Of a stretch of 64,000 bases of DNA, positions 1 through 8,061 are shown in pieces. The notes beneath the pieces were generated by a model, which had not been told where the DNA came from, searched no databases, and saw only the letters and a list, made by a program, of their open reading frames with translations. Made by a program: the position numbers and the translations under genes. Source of the stretch: an uncultured Shewanella sp. (GTDB lineage Bacteria > Pseudomonadota > Gammaproteobacteria > Enterobacterales > Shewanellaceae); NCBI GenBank assembly GCA_947503555.1, contig CANNEE010000016.1:52605-116604 (forward strand), written 5' to 3'. How positions within the stretch are numbered: the stretch's first letter is position 1; every line of letters starts with the position of its first letter.

Positions 1-1
1 C

Positions 2-124
2 GTCGACTTATGTGGAATAATCGGTGTTTCTGCTGGTAGTTTTTTTGTATTCAAAGGGCCTTATAAAGCTGTCTTGATTAGCTATCCTGAAGGCGAAATA
101 AAGAAAAATCTCTTCCTCTCTTAA
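2..124 (+). CDS. 3' end of an unidentified gene (partial)
   Basis: An open frame runs from the first bases of the window to a TAA at 122-124, giving about 40 residues. The tail ends in a mixed beta-like and charged stretch (SYPEGEIKKN). Its start lies outside the window. It sits 21 bases upstream of fnlA in the same direction, so it is probably the preceding gene of the polysaccharide operon. The fragment is too short for me to recognise the family. Confidence 0.5.
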   Translation, partial: VDLCGIIGVSAGSFFVFKGPYKAVLISYPEGEIKKNLFLS

Positions 125-145
125 TTTCACAATAAAGGTTTTTTT

Positions 146-1186
146 ATGTCTACATTTTCGGGTAAAGTTTTATTAATTACTGGCGGTACCGGCTCGTTTG
201 GTAATGCTGTGTTAGATCGATTTTTGAGTACCGATATATCTGAGATTCGGATATTTAGTCGTGATGAGAAAAAGCAAGACGATATGCGCAAGAAGTATAA
301 CTCACCAAAGCTTAAATTTTATATCGGTGATGTTAGGGACTTTAATAGTATTTTAACCGCTACTCGCGGTGTTGATTTTGTTTATCATGCTGCAGCATTA
401 AAGCAAGTTCCTTCATGCGAATTTCATCCAATTGAAGCGGTTAAAACGAACGTTTTGGGTACTGAGAACGTACTGGAAGCTGCAATTGCAAATGAAGTGA
501 AACGTGTAGTTTGCTTGAGTACAGATAAAGCTGTTTATCCCATTAATGCAATGGGCATCTCAAAAGCTATGATGGAAAAAGTCATGGTTGCTAAATCTCG
601 TAATGTGAACTCAGATAAAACGGTTATTTGTGGTACTCGCTATGGTAATGTAATGGCTTCTCGCGGCTCTGTAATTCCTCTGTTTGTTGACCTGATCAAG
701 GCGGGTAAACCGATGACGATCACGGATCCAAACATGACTCGCTTCATGATGACCCTAGAGGATGCGGTTGATTTAGTCCTGTATGCATTTGAGCACGGTA
801 CAAATGGTGATATTTTTGTTCAGAAAGCGCCAGCTGCAACTATTCAAGTGCTTGCTGAAGCACTTCGTGAGCTGCTTGGTAAGGATGAACATGCTATTAA
901 TGTCATAGGTACTCGTCACGGTGAAAAACTTTATGAAGCACTGCTAAGTCGCGAAGAGATGTTATCTTCAATTGATATGGGGGAATATTATCGTATCCCA
1001 CCAGATCTGCGTGACCTTAACTACGGAAAGTATGTTGAAGAAGGCGATAGCCGTATTTCTGAGCTTGAAGATTACAACTCACATAATACTGAGCGTCTTG
1101 ATGTAGAAGGAATGAAAAAGTTACTACTTAAATTGCCCTTTATTCGTGCTATGCGTGCGGGCAGCGAATATGAATTGGACGCATAA
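146..1186 (+). CDS. fnlA: UDP-GlcNAc 4,6-dehydratase/5-epimerase (FnlA/WbjB/CapE family)
   Basis: Soluble short-chain dehydrogenase/reductase that starts UDP-N-acetyl-L-fucosamine synthesis: it removes water from UDP-GlcNAc at C4/C6 and inverts C5. The N-terminus carries the Rossmann motif TGGTGSFG (residues 13-20), then HAAALKQVP near residue 82 and the active-site stretch YPINAMGISK near 132-141. The length of 346 residues fits WbjB/CapE and not the much larger membrane-bound WbpM/PglF type. The ATG follows an AAAGG-like ribosome site. Two bases after its stop begin the genes for the next two steps, in the order fnlA-fnlB-fnlC known from L-FucNAc clusters. Family assignment is firm; the choice among the synonymous names is not. 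Confidence 0.93.
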   Translation: MSTFSGKVLLITGGTGSFGNAVLDRFLSTDISEIRIFSRDEKKQDDMRKKYNSPKLKFYIGDVRDFNSILTATRGVDFVYHAAALKQVPSCEFHPIEAVKTNVLGTENVLEAAIANEVKRVVCLSTDKAVYPINAMGISKAMMEKVMVAKSRNVNSDKTVICGTRYGNVMASRGSVIPLFVDLIKAGKPMTITDPNMTRFMMTLEDAVDLVLYAFEHGTNGDIFVQKAPAATIQVLAEALRELLGKDEHAINVIGTRHGEKLYEALLSREEMLSSIDMGEYYRIPPDLRDLNYGKYVEEGDSRISELEDYNSHNTERLDVEGMKKLLLKLPFIRAMRAGSEYELDA

Positions 1187-1187
1187 T

Positions 1188-2291
1188 ATGAATATTGTTA
1201 TTACTGGTGCTAAAGGATTTATCGGTAAGAATTTGTCATTGTTTCTTAGGGAACAAGGGGCACATAATATCGTTGAAATCGATATTGATACTTCTGAAAC
1301 TGAGCTGAGTGAAGCACTTCAGAGTGCGGATTTTGTATTCCATCTTGCGGGTGTGAATCGCCCTAAGAATGAATCAGAATTTAAAGAAGGCAATACTGAC
1401 TTAACTTCCCATATTGTTTCCATATTGAAGGTTAGCGGCCGTAAAGTTCCTTTGATGATTAGTTCATCAACACAGGCTGTTAGTGATAATGCGTATGGTG
1501 CCAGTAAAGCGCAAGCGGAGAAAGTTGTTGAAGCTTATGGGCAAGAAACAGGCTCACCTTATTTCATTTACCGTTTCCCTAATGTATTCGGTAAGTGGTG
1601 CCGACCCAACTATAACTCTTTTGTAGCAACCTTTTGTCATAACATTCTCAATGATATAGAGGTTAACATTCATGATGCTAATGCGCCCGTCACGTTGATT
1701 TACATCGATGATGTTTGCAAGTGTTTGATGGCTCTGCTAGATGGTGATACGCCTTCCGGTTCGACTAAGGTGACTCCTGAGTACCCAACAACCGTTGGTT
1801 ATGTTGCAGACACGCTTAATGGCTTCAAAGGAAGTCGCGATAGCCTTACGATTGACAATGTAGGTGTTGGCCTAGTTCGTGCTTTGTATTCGACTTACTT
1901 AAGTTACATGCAGCCTGATCAGTTTAGTTATACCATTCCTAGTTATGGGGATGAGAGAGGAGTCTTCAGTGAAATGCTAAAGACGAAACAAGCTGGTCAA
2001 TTCTCCTTCTTTACTGCGCATCCTGGTATTACTCGTGGAGGTCATTACCATCATACTAAGAATGAAAAATTCCTAGTGATTAAAGGCCAAGCTTTGTTCA
2101 AATTTGAGCATGTGATCACTGGTGAGCGTTATGAGCTAAGCGTTGATAGTGATACTCCAGAGATCGTTGAGACGGTTCCAGGTTGGTCACACGATGTAAC
2201 TAATGTTGGCTCTGAAGAGTTGATCGTTATGTTATGGGCGAATGAAATTTTCGACCGAGAAGCACCTGATACAATTGCTAAACCCCTGTAA
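1188..2291 (+). CDS. fnlB: Bifunctional UDP-sugar C3-epimerase/C4-reductase (FnlB/WbjC/CapF family)
   Basis: Second enzyme of UDP-L-FucNAc synthesis: it epimerises C3 of the 4-keto intermediate and reduces C4. The N-terminal part is an SDR domain starting with ITGAKGFIG (residues 4-12) and carrying YGASKAQAEKV near 104-114. The C-terminal part, from about residue 245, is a cupin-like domain with the histidine-rich stretch GGHYHHTKNEKF. Together they make about 367 residues, the usual CapF size. I chose the ATG at 1188 because it places the Rossmann glycines close to the N-terminus and lies just after the fnlA stop; an upstream in-frame start would overlap fnlA by 41 bases. Confidence 0.92.
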   Translation: MNIVITGAKGFIGKNLSLFLREQGAHNIVEIDIDTSETELSEALQSADFVFHLAGVNRPKNESEFKEGNTDLTSHIVSILKVSGRKVPLMISSSTQAVSDNAYGASKAQAEKVVEAYGQETGSPYFIYRFPNVFGKWCRPNYNSFVATFCHNILNDIEVNIHDANAPVTLIYIDDVCKCLMALLDGDTPSGSTKVTPEYPTTVGYVADTLNGFKGSRDSLTIDNVGVGLVRALYSTYLSYMQPDQFSYTIPSYGDERGVFSEMLKTKQAGQFSFFTAHPGITRGGHYHHTKNEKFLVIKGQALFKFEHVITGERYELSVDSDTPEIVETVPGWSHDVTNVGSEELIVMLWANEIFDREAPDTIAKPL

Positions 2292-2300
2292 GGTAAAATG

Positions 2301-3431
2301 ATGAAAAAGATGAAAGTAATGTCAGTGGTTGGCACTCGCCCTGAAATTATTCGCTTGTCCCGTGTATTTGCTAAGCTTGATGAACATTGCGAACATATTC
2401 TTGTGCACACTGGTCAAAATTATGACTTTGAGTTAAATGAAGTTTTCTTTAATGATCTTGGTGTTCGCAAGCCAGATTACTTCCTAAATGCAGCAGGAAA
2501 AAATGCAGCAGAAACTATTGGCCAAGTTATTATTAAAGTTGATGAAGTGCTTGAGCAAGTACAGCCAGAAGCAATGCTGGTGCTAGGTGATACTAACTCT
2601 TGCATTTCAGCGCTGCCTGCAAAGCGTCGTAAAGTGCCAATTTTCCATATGGAAGCGGGCAATCGTTGTTTCGATCAACGTGTCCCAGAAGAGACAAACC
2701 GTCGTATTGTTGATCATACTTCGGACATCAATCTAACATACAGCACTATCGCTCGTGATTATCTTCTCGCCGAAGGTTTACCCGCTGATCGCGTGATCAA
2801 GACGGGCAGCCCTATGTTTGAAGTTCTGAATCATTACATGGCTCAGATTGACGCTTCGGATGTTCTTCAAAGACTGGAGCTGAGCCAAGGTGAATACTTT
2901 GTAGTGAGCTTGCACCGTGAAGAGAATGTTGATTCTCCAAAGCAATTGGCTAAGTTAGCTGAAACACTGAATACGGTCGCTGAAAGCTATGATTTACCAC
3001 TTATAGTTTCTACTCATCCTCGTACGAGAAATCGTATTGAGGCTCAAGGGCTAGAATTTCATGAGAACATCCAGCTACTTAAGCCAATGGGCTTCCATGA
3101 TTACAACCATCTTCAAAAAAACGCAAAAGCGGTTCTGTCTGATAGTGGTACTATCAATGAAGAGTCTTCAATCATGAACTTTCCTGCACTTAATATGCGA
3201 GAAGCACATGAAAGACCAGAAGGTATGGAGGAAGCATCAGTAATGATGGTTGGTCTAGCCGTTGAGCGTGTGATACAAGGTTTGAAGGTACTTGAAAGCC
3301 AGCCAACAGGCGAAACTCGTTTACTTCGTCAAGTTGAAGATTACAGCATGCCAAATGTGTCTGACAAGGTGGTTCGTATTATTCATTCTTACACAGACTA
3401 CGTTAAGCGAGTAGTGTGGAAAGAATATTAA
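2301..3431 (+). CDS. fnlC: UDP-2-acetamido-2,6-dideoxy-talose 2-epimerase (FnlC/WbjD/CapG family)
   Basis: Last enzyme of UDP-L-FucNAc synthesis, a non-hydrolysing C2 epimerase related to WecB. It shows the family start VVGTRPEIIRLSRV, the HMEAGNRCFDQRVPEETNRR stretch (near residues 115-135), SLHREENVD and the DSGTINEE uridine-nucleotide loop near 285. Length is about 376 residues. ATG codons occur at 2298 and 2301; an AAGGTAAA ribosome site favours 2301, and known homologues start MKK. It follows fnlB by 6-9 bases and is clearly in the same operon. The next gene begins after a 45-base gap. Confidence 0.92.
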   Translation: MKKMKVMSVVGTRPEIIRLSRVFAKLDEHCEHILVHTGQNYDFELNEVFFNDLGVRKPDYFLNAAGKNAAETIGQVIIKVDEVLEQVQPEAMLVLGDTNSCISALPAKRRKVPIFHMEAGNRCFDQRVPEETNRRIVDHTSDINLTYSTIARDYLLAEGLPADRVIKTGSPMFEVLNHYMAQIDASDVLQRLELSQGEYFVVSLHREENVDSPKQLAKLAETLNTVAESYDLPLIVSTHPRTRNRIEAQGLEFHENIQLLKPMGFHDYNHLQKNAKAVLSDSGTINEESSIMNFPALNMREAHERPEGMEEASVMMVGLAVERVIQGLKVLESQPTGETRLLRQVEDYSMPNVSDKVVRIIHSYTDYVKRVVWKEY

Positions 3432-3476
3432 GTTAGAAAATTATCTTCTGTTACGAGTCAAAATGAAGAACCATAA

Positions 3477-4691
3477 ATGAAAATATTGCTGCTAACTCAA
3501 TGGTTTGATCCAGAACCTACCTTTAAAGGGTTGTTGTTCGCTAAAGCTCTGCGTGATGAAGGAAATGAAGTGGAGGTTCTTACAGGGTTTCCTAATTATC
3601 CAGGAGGAAAAGTATATGATGGCTATAAAATATCGCTGTATAAAAGAGAAGTTATTGATGGAATAACGGTACATAGAGTTCCACTTTATCCTAATCACGA
3701 TGGCTCAGCGTTCAAACGAGTTTTAAATTATGTTTCTTTTGCTGCAAGCTCTACAATTCTGGGATTACTAAAGACTCGAGGAATAGATGTTATTTACAGT
3801 TATCATCCTCCATTGACAACTAGCTTAGCGGCAGTACTTCTAAGTATGTTTAAACGCGTTCCGTTTGTTGTTGATATCCAAGATTTATGGCCAGATACAT
3901 TAAGCGCAACAGGCATGGTTAATAATAGGACGGTGCTTGATATTGTCGATAAAGTGTGTAATTTCGTGTACGGTAAGTCTGCTAAAATAGTCGTTCTTTC
4001 TCCTGGCTTTAAAAAACGATTGATATCTAAGGGAGTTCCAAAAGATAAAGTTGAAGTTATATACAATTGGTGTGATGAGGAAGTATTTCAACATCCTTCT
4101 TTTTGTGATATTGAGTTACCAAATAATGGCTGCCTCAATTTAGTATTTGCTGGAAACTTAGGTTTAGCTCAAGGAATTACATCCATTGTCGGAGCGGCAA
4201 GTGAGCTAAAGGTGCGCAATGTTTCAGCCAATATAGTATTCATTGGTGATGGGGTATCTAAATCGTCTGCTATGGAATTAGTCAAAGATGGTTGTTTAAA
4301 TAATGTATTTTTTCTTCCGAGAGTACCAATGAACCAAGTTGGAAGCATCTTAAATTCAGCGGATGCTTTATTGGTGCATCTCACCGATGATGACCTCTTC
4401 TCGATTACAATTCCTTCGAAAACCCAGGCTTATTTAGCTGTAGGGAAACCGATAGTGATGGCAGTTAATGGTGATGCTTCTGAGTTGATATCTGCAGCAA
4501 AAGCAGGGATTTGTTGCGAAGCGAACTGCTCTAAATCTCTGGCTGATGCTGTTGAGAAAATGACACAGTTAAGTCTTGAAGAACGAAGCTTAATGGCCGT
4601 AAATGCAAGAGAATTTTATAAAAGTCAATTGTCGTTAAAGCATGGAGTAAAAAAATTTATGGAATTATTTGGTGAGGTTACTCATAAATGA
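3477..4691 (+). CDS. wbuB: GT4-family glycosyltransferase, WbuB-like (putative L-FucNAc transferase)
   Basis: Cytoplasmic retaining GT-B glycosyltransferase that probably adds L-FucNAc to the lipid-linked repeat unit. The N-terminal half begins LLLTQWFDPEPTFKG and contains GFPNYPGGKVYDGY; the C-terminal half has FAGNLGLAQG (near 222-231), the nucleotide-sugar binding region of group 1 transferases, and IPSKTQAYLAVGKP near 310. Length is 404 residues. The position just after fnlABC matches clusters where wbuB follows fnlC, which is the main support for the acceptor/donor guess. Its stop overlaps the next start by 4 bases. From here to 7942 the DNA looks more AT-rich than the fnl genes, as is common for serotype-specific genes. 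Confidence 0.82.
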   Translation: MKILLLTQWFDPEPTFKGLLFAKALRDEGNEVEVLTGFPNYPGGKVYDGYKISLYKREVIDGITVHRVPLYPNHDGSAFKRVLNYVSFAASSTILGLLKTRGIDVIYSYHPPLTTSLAAVLLSMFKRVPFVVDIQDLWPDTLSATGMVNNRTVLDIVDKVCNFVYGKSAKIVVLSPGFKKRLISKGVPKDKVEVIYNWCDEEVFQHPSFCDIELPNNGCLNLVFAGNLGLAQGITSIVGAASELKVRNVSANIVFIGDGVSKSSAMELVKDGCLNNVFFLPRVPMNQVGSILNSADALLVHLTDDDLFSITIPSKTQAYLAVGKPIVMAVNGDASELISAAKAGICCEANCSKSLADAVEKMTQLSLEERSLMAVNAREFYKSQLSLKHGVKKFMELFGEVTHK

Positions 4692-5281
4692 AAAGGCTTT
4701 TTGATATTTTAGTATCACTGTTAGCATTATTTCTATTATTTCCACTTATCATCCTAACGGGATTTCTTGTCAAAATGAAGCTTGGGTCTCCTGTGCTATA
4801 TCATCAGGCTAGGCCGGGGTTAGGTGGGAAACTATTTAAAATGTTAAAATTTCGCTCAATGCGAGATGCATATGATGAACAGGGAAACATGTTACCTGAT
4901 AGTGAGAGGTTATCTTCTTTTGGTAAAAAATTGAGAAGCTCCAGTTTAGATGAGCTTCCAGGGTTATGGAATGTTCTTAAGGGAGAAATGAGCCTTGTAG
5001 GCCCTCGTCCTTTATTAGTTGACTATTTACCCTTGTATAGCGATAGGCAAGCTCGAAGGCATAATGTTAGGCCTGGAATTACAGGATGGGCTCAAGTTAA
5101 TGGACGTAACGCTCTTAGCTGGGAAGACAAATTTGAACTTGATATTTGGTACGTCGAGAATCAAAGTTTTATGCTAGATATCAAGATATTATTGTTAACA
5201 ATAAAAAAAGTTTTCATAAAGGAAGGTATTTCTGCGGCAGGTGAAGCCACTATGCCTAGGTTTAAAGGTTCTAAAAAATGA
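4688..5281 (+). CDS. Initiating phosphoglycosyl transferase, PglC-type monotopic membrane enzyme
   Basis: Transfers a phospho-sugar from a UDP-sugar to undecaprenyl phosphate to begin the repeat unit. The 197-residue length matches the minimal PglC form without extra domains. It has one N-terminal membrane re-entrant segment (about residues 8-30), the RPGLGGKLFKMLKFRSM stretch, the catalytic Asp-Glu pair in SLDELPGLWNVLKGEM (near 83-98) and the VGPRPLL and RPGITGWAQVNGR motifs. It overlaps both neighbours by 4 bases, so translation is probably coupled. Neighbouring PglD-, PglE- and PglF-like genes suggest the first sugar is a 2,4-diamino-2,4,6-trideoxyhexose. Family firm; substrate inferred. 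Confidence 0.9.
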   Translation: MKRLFDILVSLLALFLLFPLIILTGFLVKMKLGSPVLYHQARPGLGGKLFKMLKFRSMRDAYDEQGNMLPDSERLSSFGKKLRSSSLDELPGLWNVLKGEMSLVGPRPLLVDYLPLYSDRQARRHNVRPGITGWAQVNGRNALSWEDKFELDIWYVENQSFMLDIKILLLTIKKVFIKEGISAAGEATMPRFKGSKK

Positions 5282-5913
5282 GAAAGTTAGTAGTTGTTGG
5301 TGGAGGTGGGTTTGCAAAGGAGATTGTGTGGCTAGCAAGGGATTGTGGATATGATGTTGTGGGTGTTTTAGATGACAATATTCAAGCCCATGCAGAGTTA
5401 GTTGCCAATGCAAAAATCATAGGGGGGGTTGACGACTGGATCAAGTTTCCTGATGTAGAGTTCATTATCGCAATTGGAGCTCCTCGGACGAGAAAAGCTG
5501 TATATGAAAAGATGATGCATCTTGGTTCTCCTCGCTTTGCAACTTTAATTCACCCTACCGCTGCTATATCTTCGTTTGTTAGTATTGGTGAAGGTTCTAT
5601 TGTTTGTGCTGGCTGTATTATTACAGTTGATGTAGAAATTGGATCGCACTGTATTTTCAATTTGAATGTAACTATTGGCCATGATTGTGTCATTAGTAGT
5701 TTCACCACCATAGCTCCTATGGTTGCTGTCTCCGGAAACGTGACAATGGAGCTTGGTGTTGAAGTTGGTACCGGCGCTTCTATTAGGCAAGGAGTTACCT
5801 TAGGTCGTGGCTCTATGCTTGGGATGGGTGCTGTTCTCACGAAGAGTATTTCAGATTGTGTTATTTTTGCAGGGAATCCCGCGAGACGATTAAAGGATCA
5901 TTTACCATTATGA
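5278..5913 (+). CDS. PglD-type sugar-amine N-acyltransferase (left-handed beta-helix)
   Basis: Likely acylates the C4 amine of UDP-4-amino-4,6-dideoxy-GlcNAc. The N-terminal third is a small Rossmann-like nucleotide-sugar binding domain starting VVVGGGGFAKEI. From about residue 95 it runs as hexapeptide repeats (ISSFVSIGEGSIV, VEIGSHC, NVTIGHDCVIS) forming a left-handed beta-helix, with the conserved catalytic-type histidine in TIGHDC. Length of 211 residues fits PglD. The unusual point is the next gene, a 3-hydroxyacyl-CoA dehydrogenase translationally coupled to it, which suggests the acyl donor may be 3-hydroxybutyryl-CoA and not acetyl-CoA. That part is inference. Confidence 0.85.
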   Translation: MRKLVVVGGGGFAKEIVWLARDCGYDVVGVLDDNIQAHAELVANAKIIGGVDDWIKFPDVEFIIAIGAPRTRKAVYEKMMHLGSPRFATLIHPTAAISSFVSIGEGSIVCAGCIITVDVEIGSHCIFNLNVTIGHDCVISSFTTIAPMVAVSGNVTMELGVEVGTGASIRQGVTLGRGSMLGMGAVLTKSISDCVIFAGNPARRLKDHLPL

Positions 5914-6752
5914 AAGTAGTTGTTATTGGAAGCGGTACAATGGGCTCAGGAATAGCTCAAACCTTAGTTGTTAGTGACTCAGTGAGTCAATTGGTAGTGA
6001 TTGCTCGTGAACAAAATCGTTTAGATAGCGTTTCTTCTGCATGTAGTAAACACATAAAGCGATATATAAAGCTCAACTCTATAGCAACTCCTATAGAAAG
6101 TTATAAAAATAAGCTTAAACTTAGTACATCTTTTCAGGCTGTAGAAGGCGCTGATATCGTCATTGAGGCGGTGGCTGAGCTCTCCGAGATAAAGAAAAGT
6201 GTTTTTAACTCTATAAGACCGTATCTTCAGTCTTCGACCATTGTAGCTTCAAATACTTCATCCCTTTCAATAACTGAATTTGCAAATCTATTGGACTACC
6301 CCGCGAATTTGGTTGGAATGCACTTTTTTAATCCTGCTCCAATCATGGAGTTGGTTGAAATTGTACGAGGGCTTTTAACTTCAGAAGAAACAATTGAAAC
6401 TGTTAGTGCGTTTGCAGAAAAGCTTGGTAAAAAGCCTGTTACGGTTAATGAGGCACCAGGCTTCGTCGTTAATAGGATGTTGATACCTATGATAAATGAA
6501 GCTATCAGTATCCTTGCAGAAGGAGTTGCTACTGCCGAGGACATTGATAAGGCTATGAAGTTCGGAGCTCATCATCCTATGGGGCCTTTAGCTCTGGCTG
6601 ATTTAATTGGTAATGACGTTAACCTGTCTATTATGGAGACTCTCCATAATGAGACAGGGGACCCTAAATATAGAGCACATCCTCTTTTGCGAAAAATGGT
6701 TAGGGCGAATCTTTTAGGTCGTAAAACTAAGAAAGGTTTTTTTGAGTATTGA
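5910..6752 (+). CDS. 3-hydroxyacyl-CoA (3-hydroxybutyryl-CoA) dehydrogenase inside the polysaccharide operon
   Basis: A complete NAD(P)-dependent 3-hydroxyacyl-CoA dehydrogenase of about 280 residues, the size of clostridial-type Hbd. Visible motifs: GSGTMGSGIAQ Rossmann loop (7-17), SNTSSLSITEF near 115, the signature GMHFFNPAPIMELVEIV near 136-152, NEAPGFVVNR near 182 and FGAHHPMGPLALADLIG near 225. The start at 5910 forms an ATGA overlap with the previous stop and puts the Rossmann loop at the N-terminus; an upstream in-frame start would only add a tail read from within the acyltransferase gene. It lies between acyltransferase and aminotransferase genes, so it probably makes 3-hydroxybutyryl-CoA for sugar N-acylation and not for fat metabolism. 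Confidence 0.9.
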   Translation: MKVVVIGSGTMGSGIAQTLVVSDSVSQLVVIAREQNRLDSVSSACSKHIKRYIKLNSIATPIESYKNKLKLSTSFQAVEGADIVIEAVAELSEIKKSVFNSIRPYLQSSTIVASNTSSLSITEFANLLDYPANLVGMHFFNPAPIMELVEIVRGLLTSEETIETVSAFAEKLGKKPVTVNEAPGFVVNRMLIPMINEAISILAEGVATAEDIDKAMKFGAHHPMGPLALADLIGNDVNLSIMETLHNETGDPKYRAHPLLRKMVRANLLGRKTKKGFFEY

Positions 6753-6754
6753 AT

Positions 6755-7942
6755 ATGTTAAATTCTTTTTTTTCATCATGGCCATCTTTTACACAAGAAG
6801 AAGCTGATGCTGTAAGCCGAGTTATTTTGTCTAATAAGGTGAATTATTGGACTGGAAATGAGGGACGTGAATTCGAGAAAGAGTTTGCTGCTTGGACTGG
6901 CTCTGAATATGCGGTTGCTTTAGGTAACGGTACATTAGCATTAGATGTGGCGCTCAAAGCGTTAAAGATTGGTGAAGGCGACGAAGTCATAACGACTTCA
7001 CGGACCTTTTTAGCTTCAGCTTCCTCAATCGTTACCTCTGGGGCCGCTCCTGTGTTTGCAGATGTAGATTTAAATAGTCAGAATATTACAGCAGATACAA
7101 TAAGGTCGGTTTTAACTTCAAAAACTAAGGCTGTTATAGTTGTCCACTTAGCAGGAATGCCCGCTGAAATGGATGAAATAATGATGCTCAGCGAAGAACA
7201 TGGCTTTTATGTCATTGAAGATTGTGCTCAGGCTCATGGTGCTATGTACAAAGGACGTTCTGTTGGTTCAATTGGACATATCGGTGCTTGGTCGTTTTGC
7301 CAGGATAAGATTATGACCACCGGTGGTGAAGGTGGGATGGTTACTACAAACGATAAAGAGTTATGGTCTTTTATGTGGTCTTATAAAGATCATGGTAAGA
7401 GTTATGACGCTATATATCACCGACAGCATCCACCGGGATTTCGTTGGTTGCATGAAAGTTTTGGTACGAATTGGCGGATGACTGAAATGCAAGCGGTTAT
7501 CGGTCGAATTCAGCTAATTCGTATGGGGGACTGGAAACAACGTCGTCGGAATAATGCCAAAAAAATTGATTTAGCCGTTTCCGAAATTGATCTTGTTAGG
7601 ACTGTGAAAGTTCCTAGCTATATGGAGCATGCTGAATATAAACATTACCTATTTATACGGCCTGAGTATTTGGCAGAAACTTGGTCTCGGGATCGTATAG
7701 TCGATGAAATTGTAGCTAGAGGAGTACCTGCTTTTCAAGGTAGCTGTTCAGAAGTCTATCTAGAAAAAGCATTTGATAACACTCCTTGGCGGCCAACTGA
7801 GCGTTTGAAAAATGCTAAGGAACTAGGTGAAACAAGTTTGATGTTTCTTGTTCACCCAAGTTTGTCGGATAATGAAATCAGCAAAACATGCCAAGTTATT
7901 CGAACAGTACTTTTAGAGGCATCAAAGTCAATTATATCATAA
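6755..7942 (+). CDS. DegT/DnrJ/EryC1/StrS sugar aminotransferase, PglE-like
   Basis: PLP-dependent aminotransferase that would convert UDP-4-keto-6-deoxy-GlcNAc to the 4-amino sugar. It shows the family stretch GNGTLALDVALKAL (near 57), VIEDCAQAHGA near 158-168 and the PLP-lysine region SFCQDKIMTTGGEGGM near 184-199. Length is about 396 residues. A TTG at 6749 overlaps the previous stop and has a GAAAGG 12 bases upstream; the ATG at 6755 is the more ordinary choice, so the exact start is open. It belongs to the same tightly packed operon. Amine position and substrate are inferred from the PglC/D/F-like neighbours. Confidence 0.88.
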   Translation: MLNSFFSSWPSFTQEEADAVSRVILSNKVNYWTGNEGREFEKEFAAWTGSEYAVALGNGTLALDVALKALKIGEGDEVITTSRTFLASASSIVTSGAAPVFADVDLNSQNITADTIRSVLTSKTKAVIVVHLAGMPAEMDEIMMLSEEHGFYVIEDCAQAHGAMYKGRSVGSIGHIGAWSFCQDKIMTTGGEGGMVTTNDKELWSFMWSYKDHGKSYDAIYHRQHPPGFRWLHESFGTNWRMTEMQAVIGRIQLIRMGDWKQRRRNNAKKIDLAVSEIDLVRTVKVPSYMEHAEYKHYLFIRPEYLAETWSRDRIVDEIVARGVPAFQGSCSEVYLEKAFDNTPWRPTERLKNAKELGETSLMFLVHPSLSDNEISKTCQVIRTVLLEASKSIIS

Positions 7943-8061
7943 GACTATTGTTTCGTTGGAAGTGTAACCAACCTCTTATTTGCCGCAAAGTTAACTTTTA
8001 ATTTACTATTTTGCAGCGATAATAATTTTTTGATTACTCATGAAGAGCTCAATGTCACAAT

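Noticed and set aside
7943-8061. Promoter or terminator before the PglF-like gene
   Set aside because: The 119-base gap is AT-rich but shows neither a clear hairpin with T-run nor consensus -35/-10 elements.
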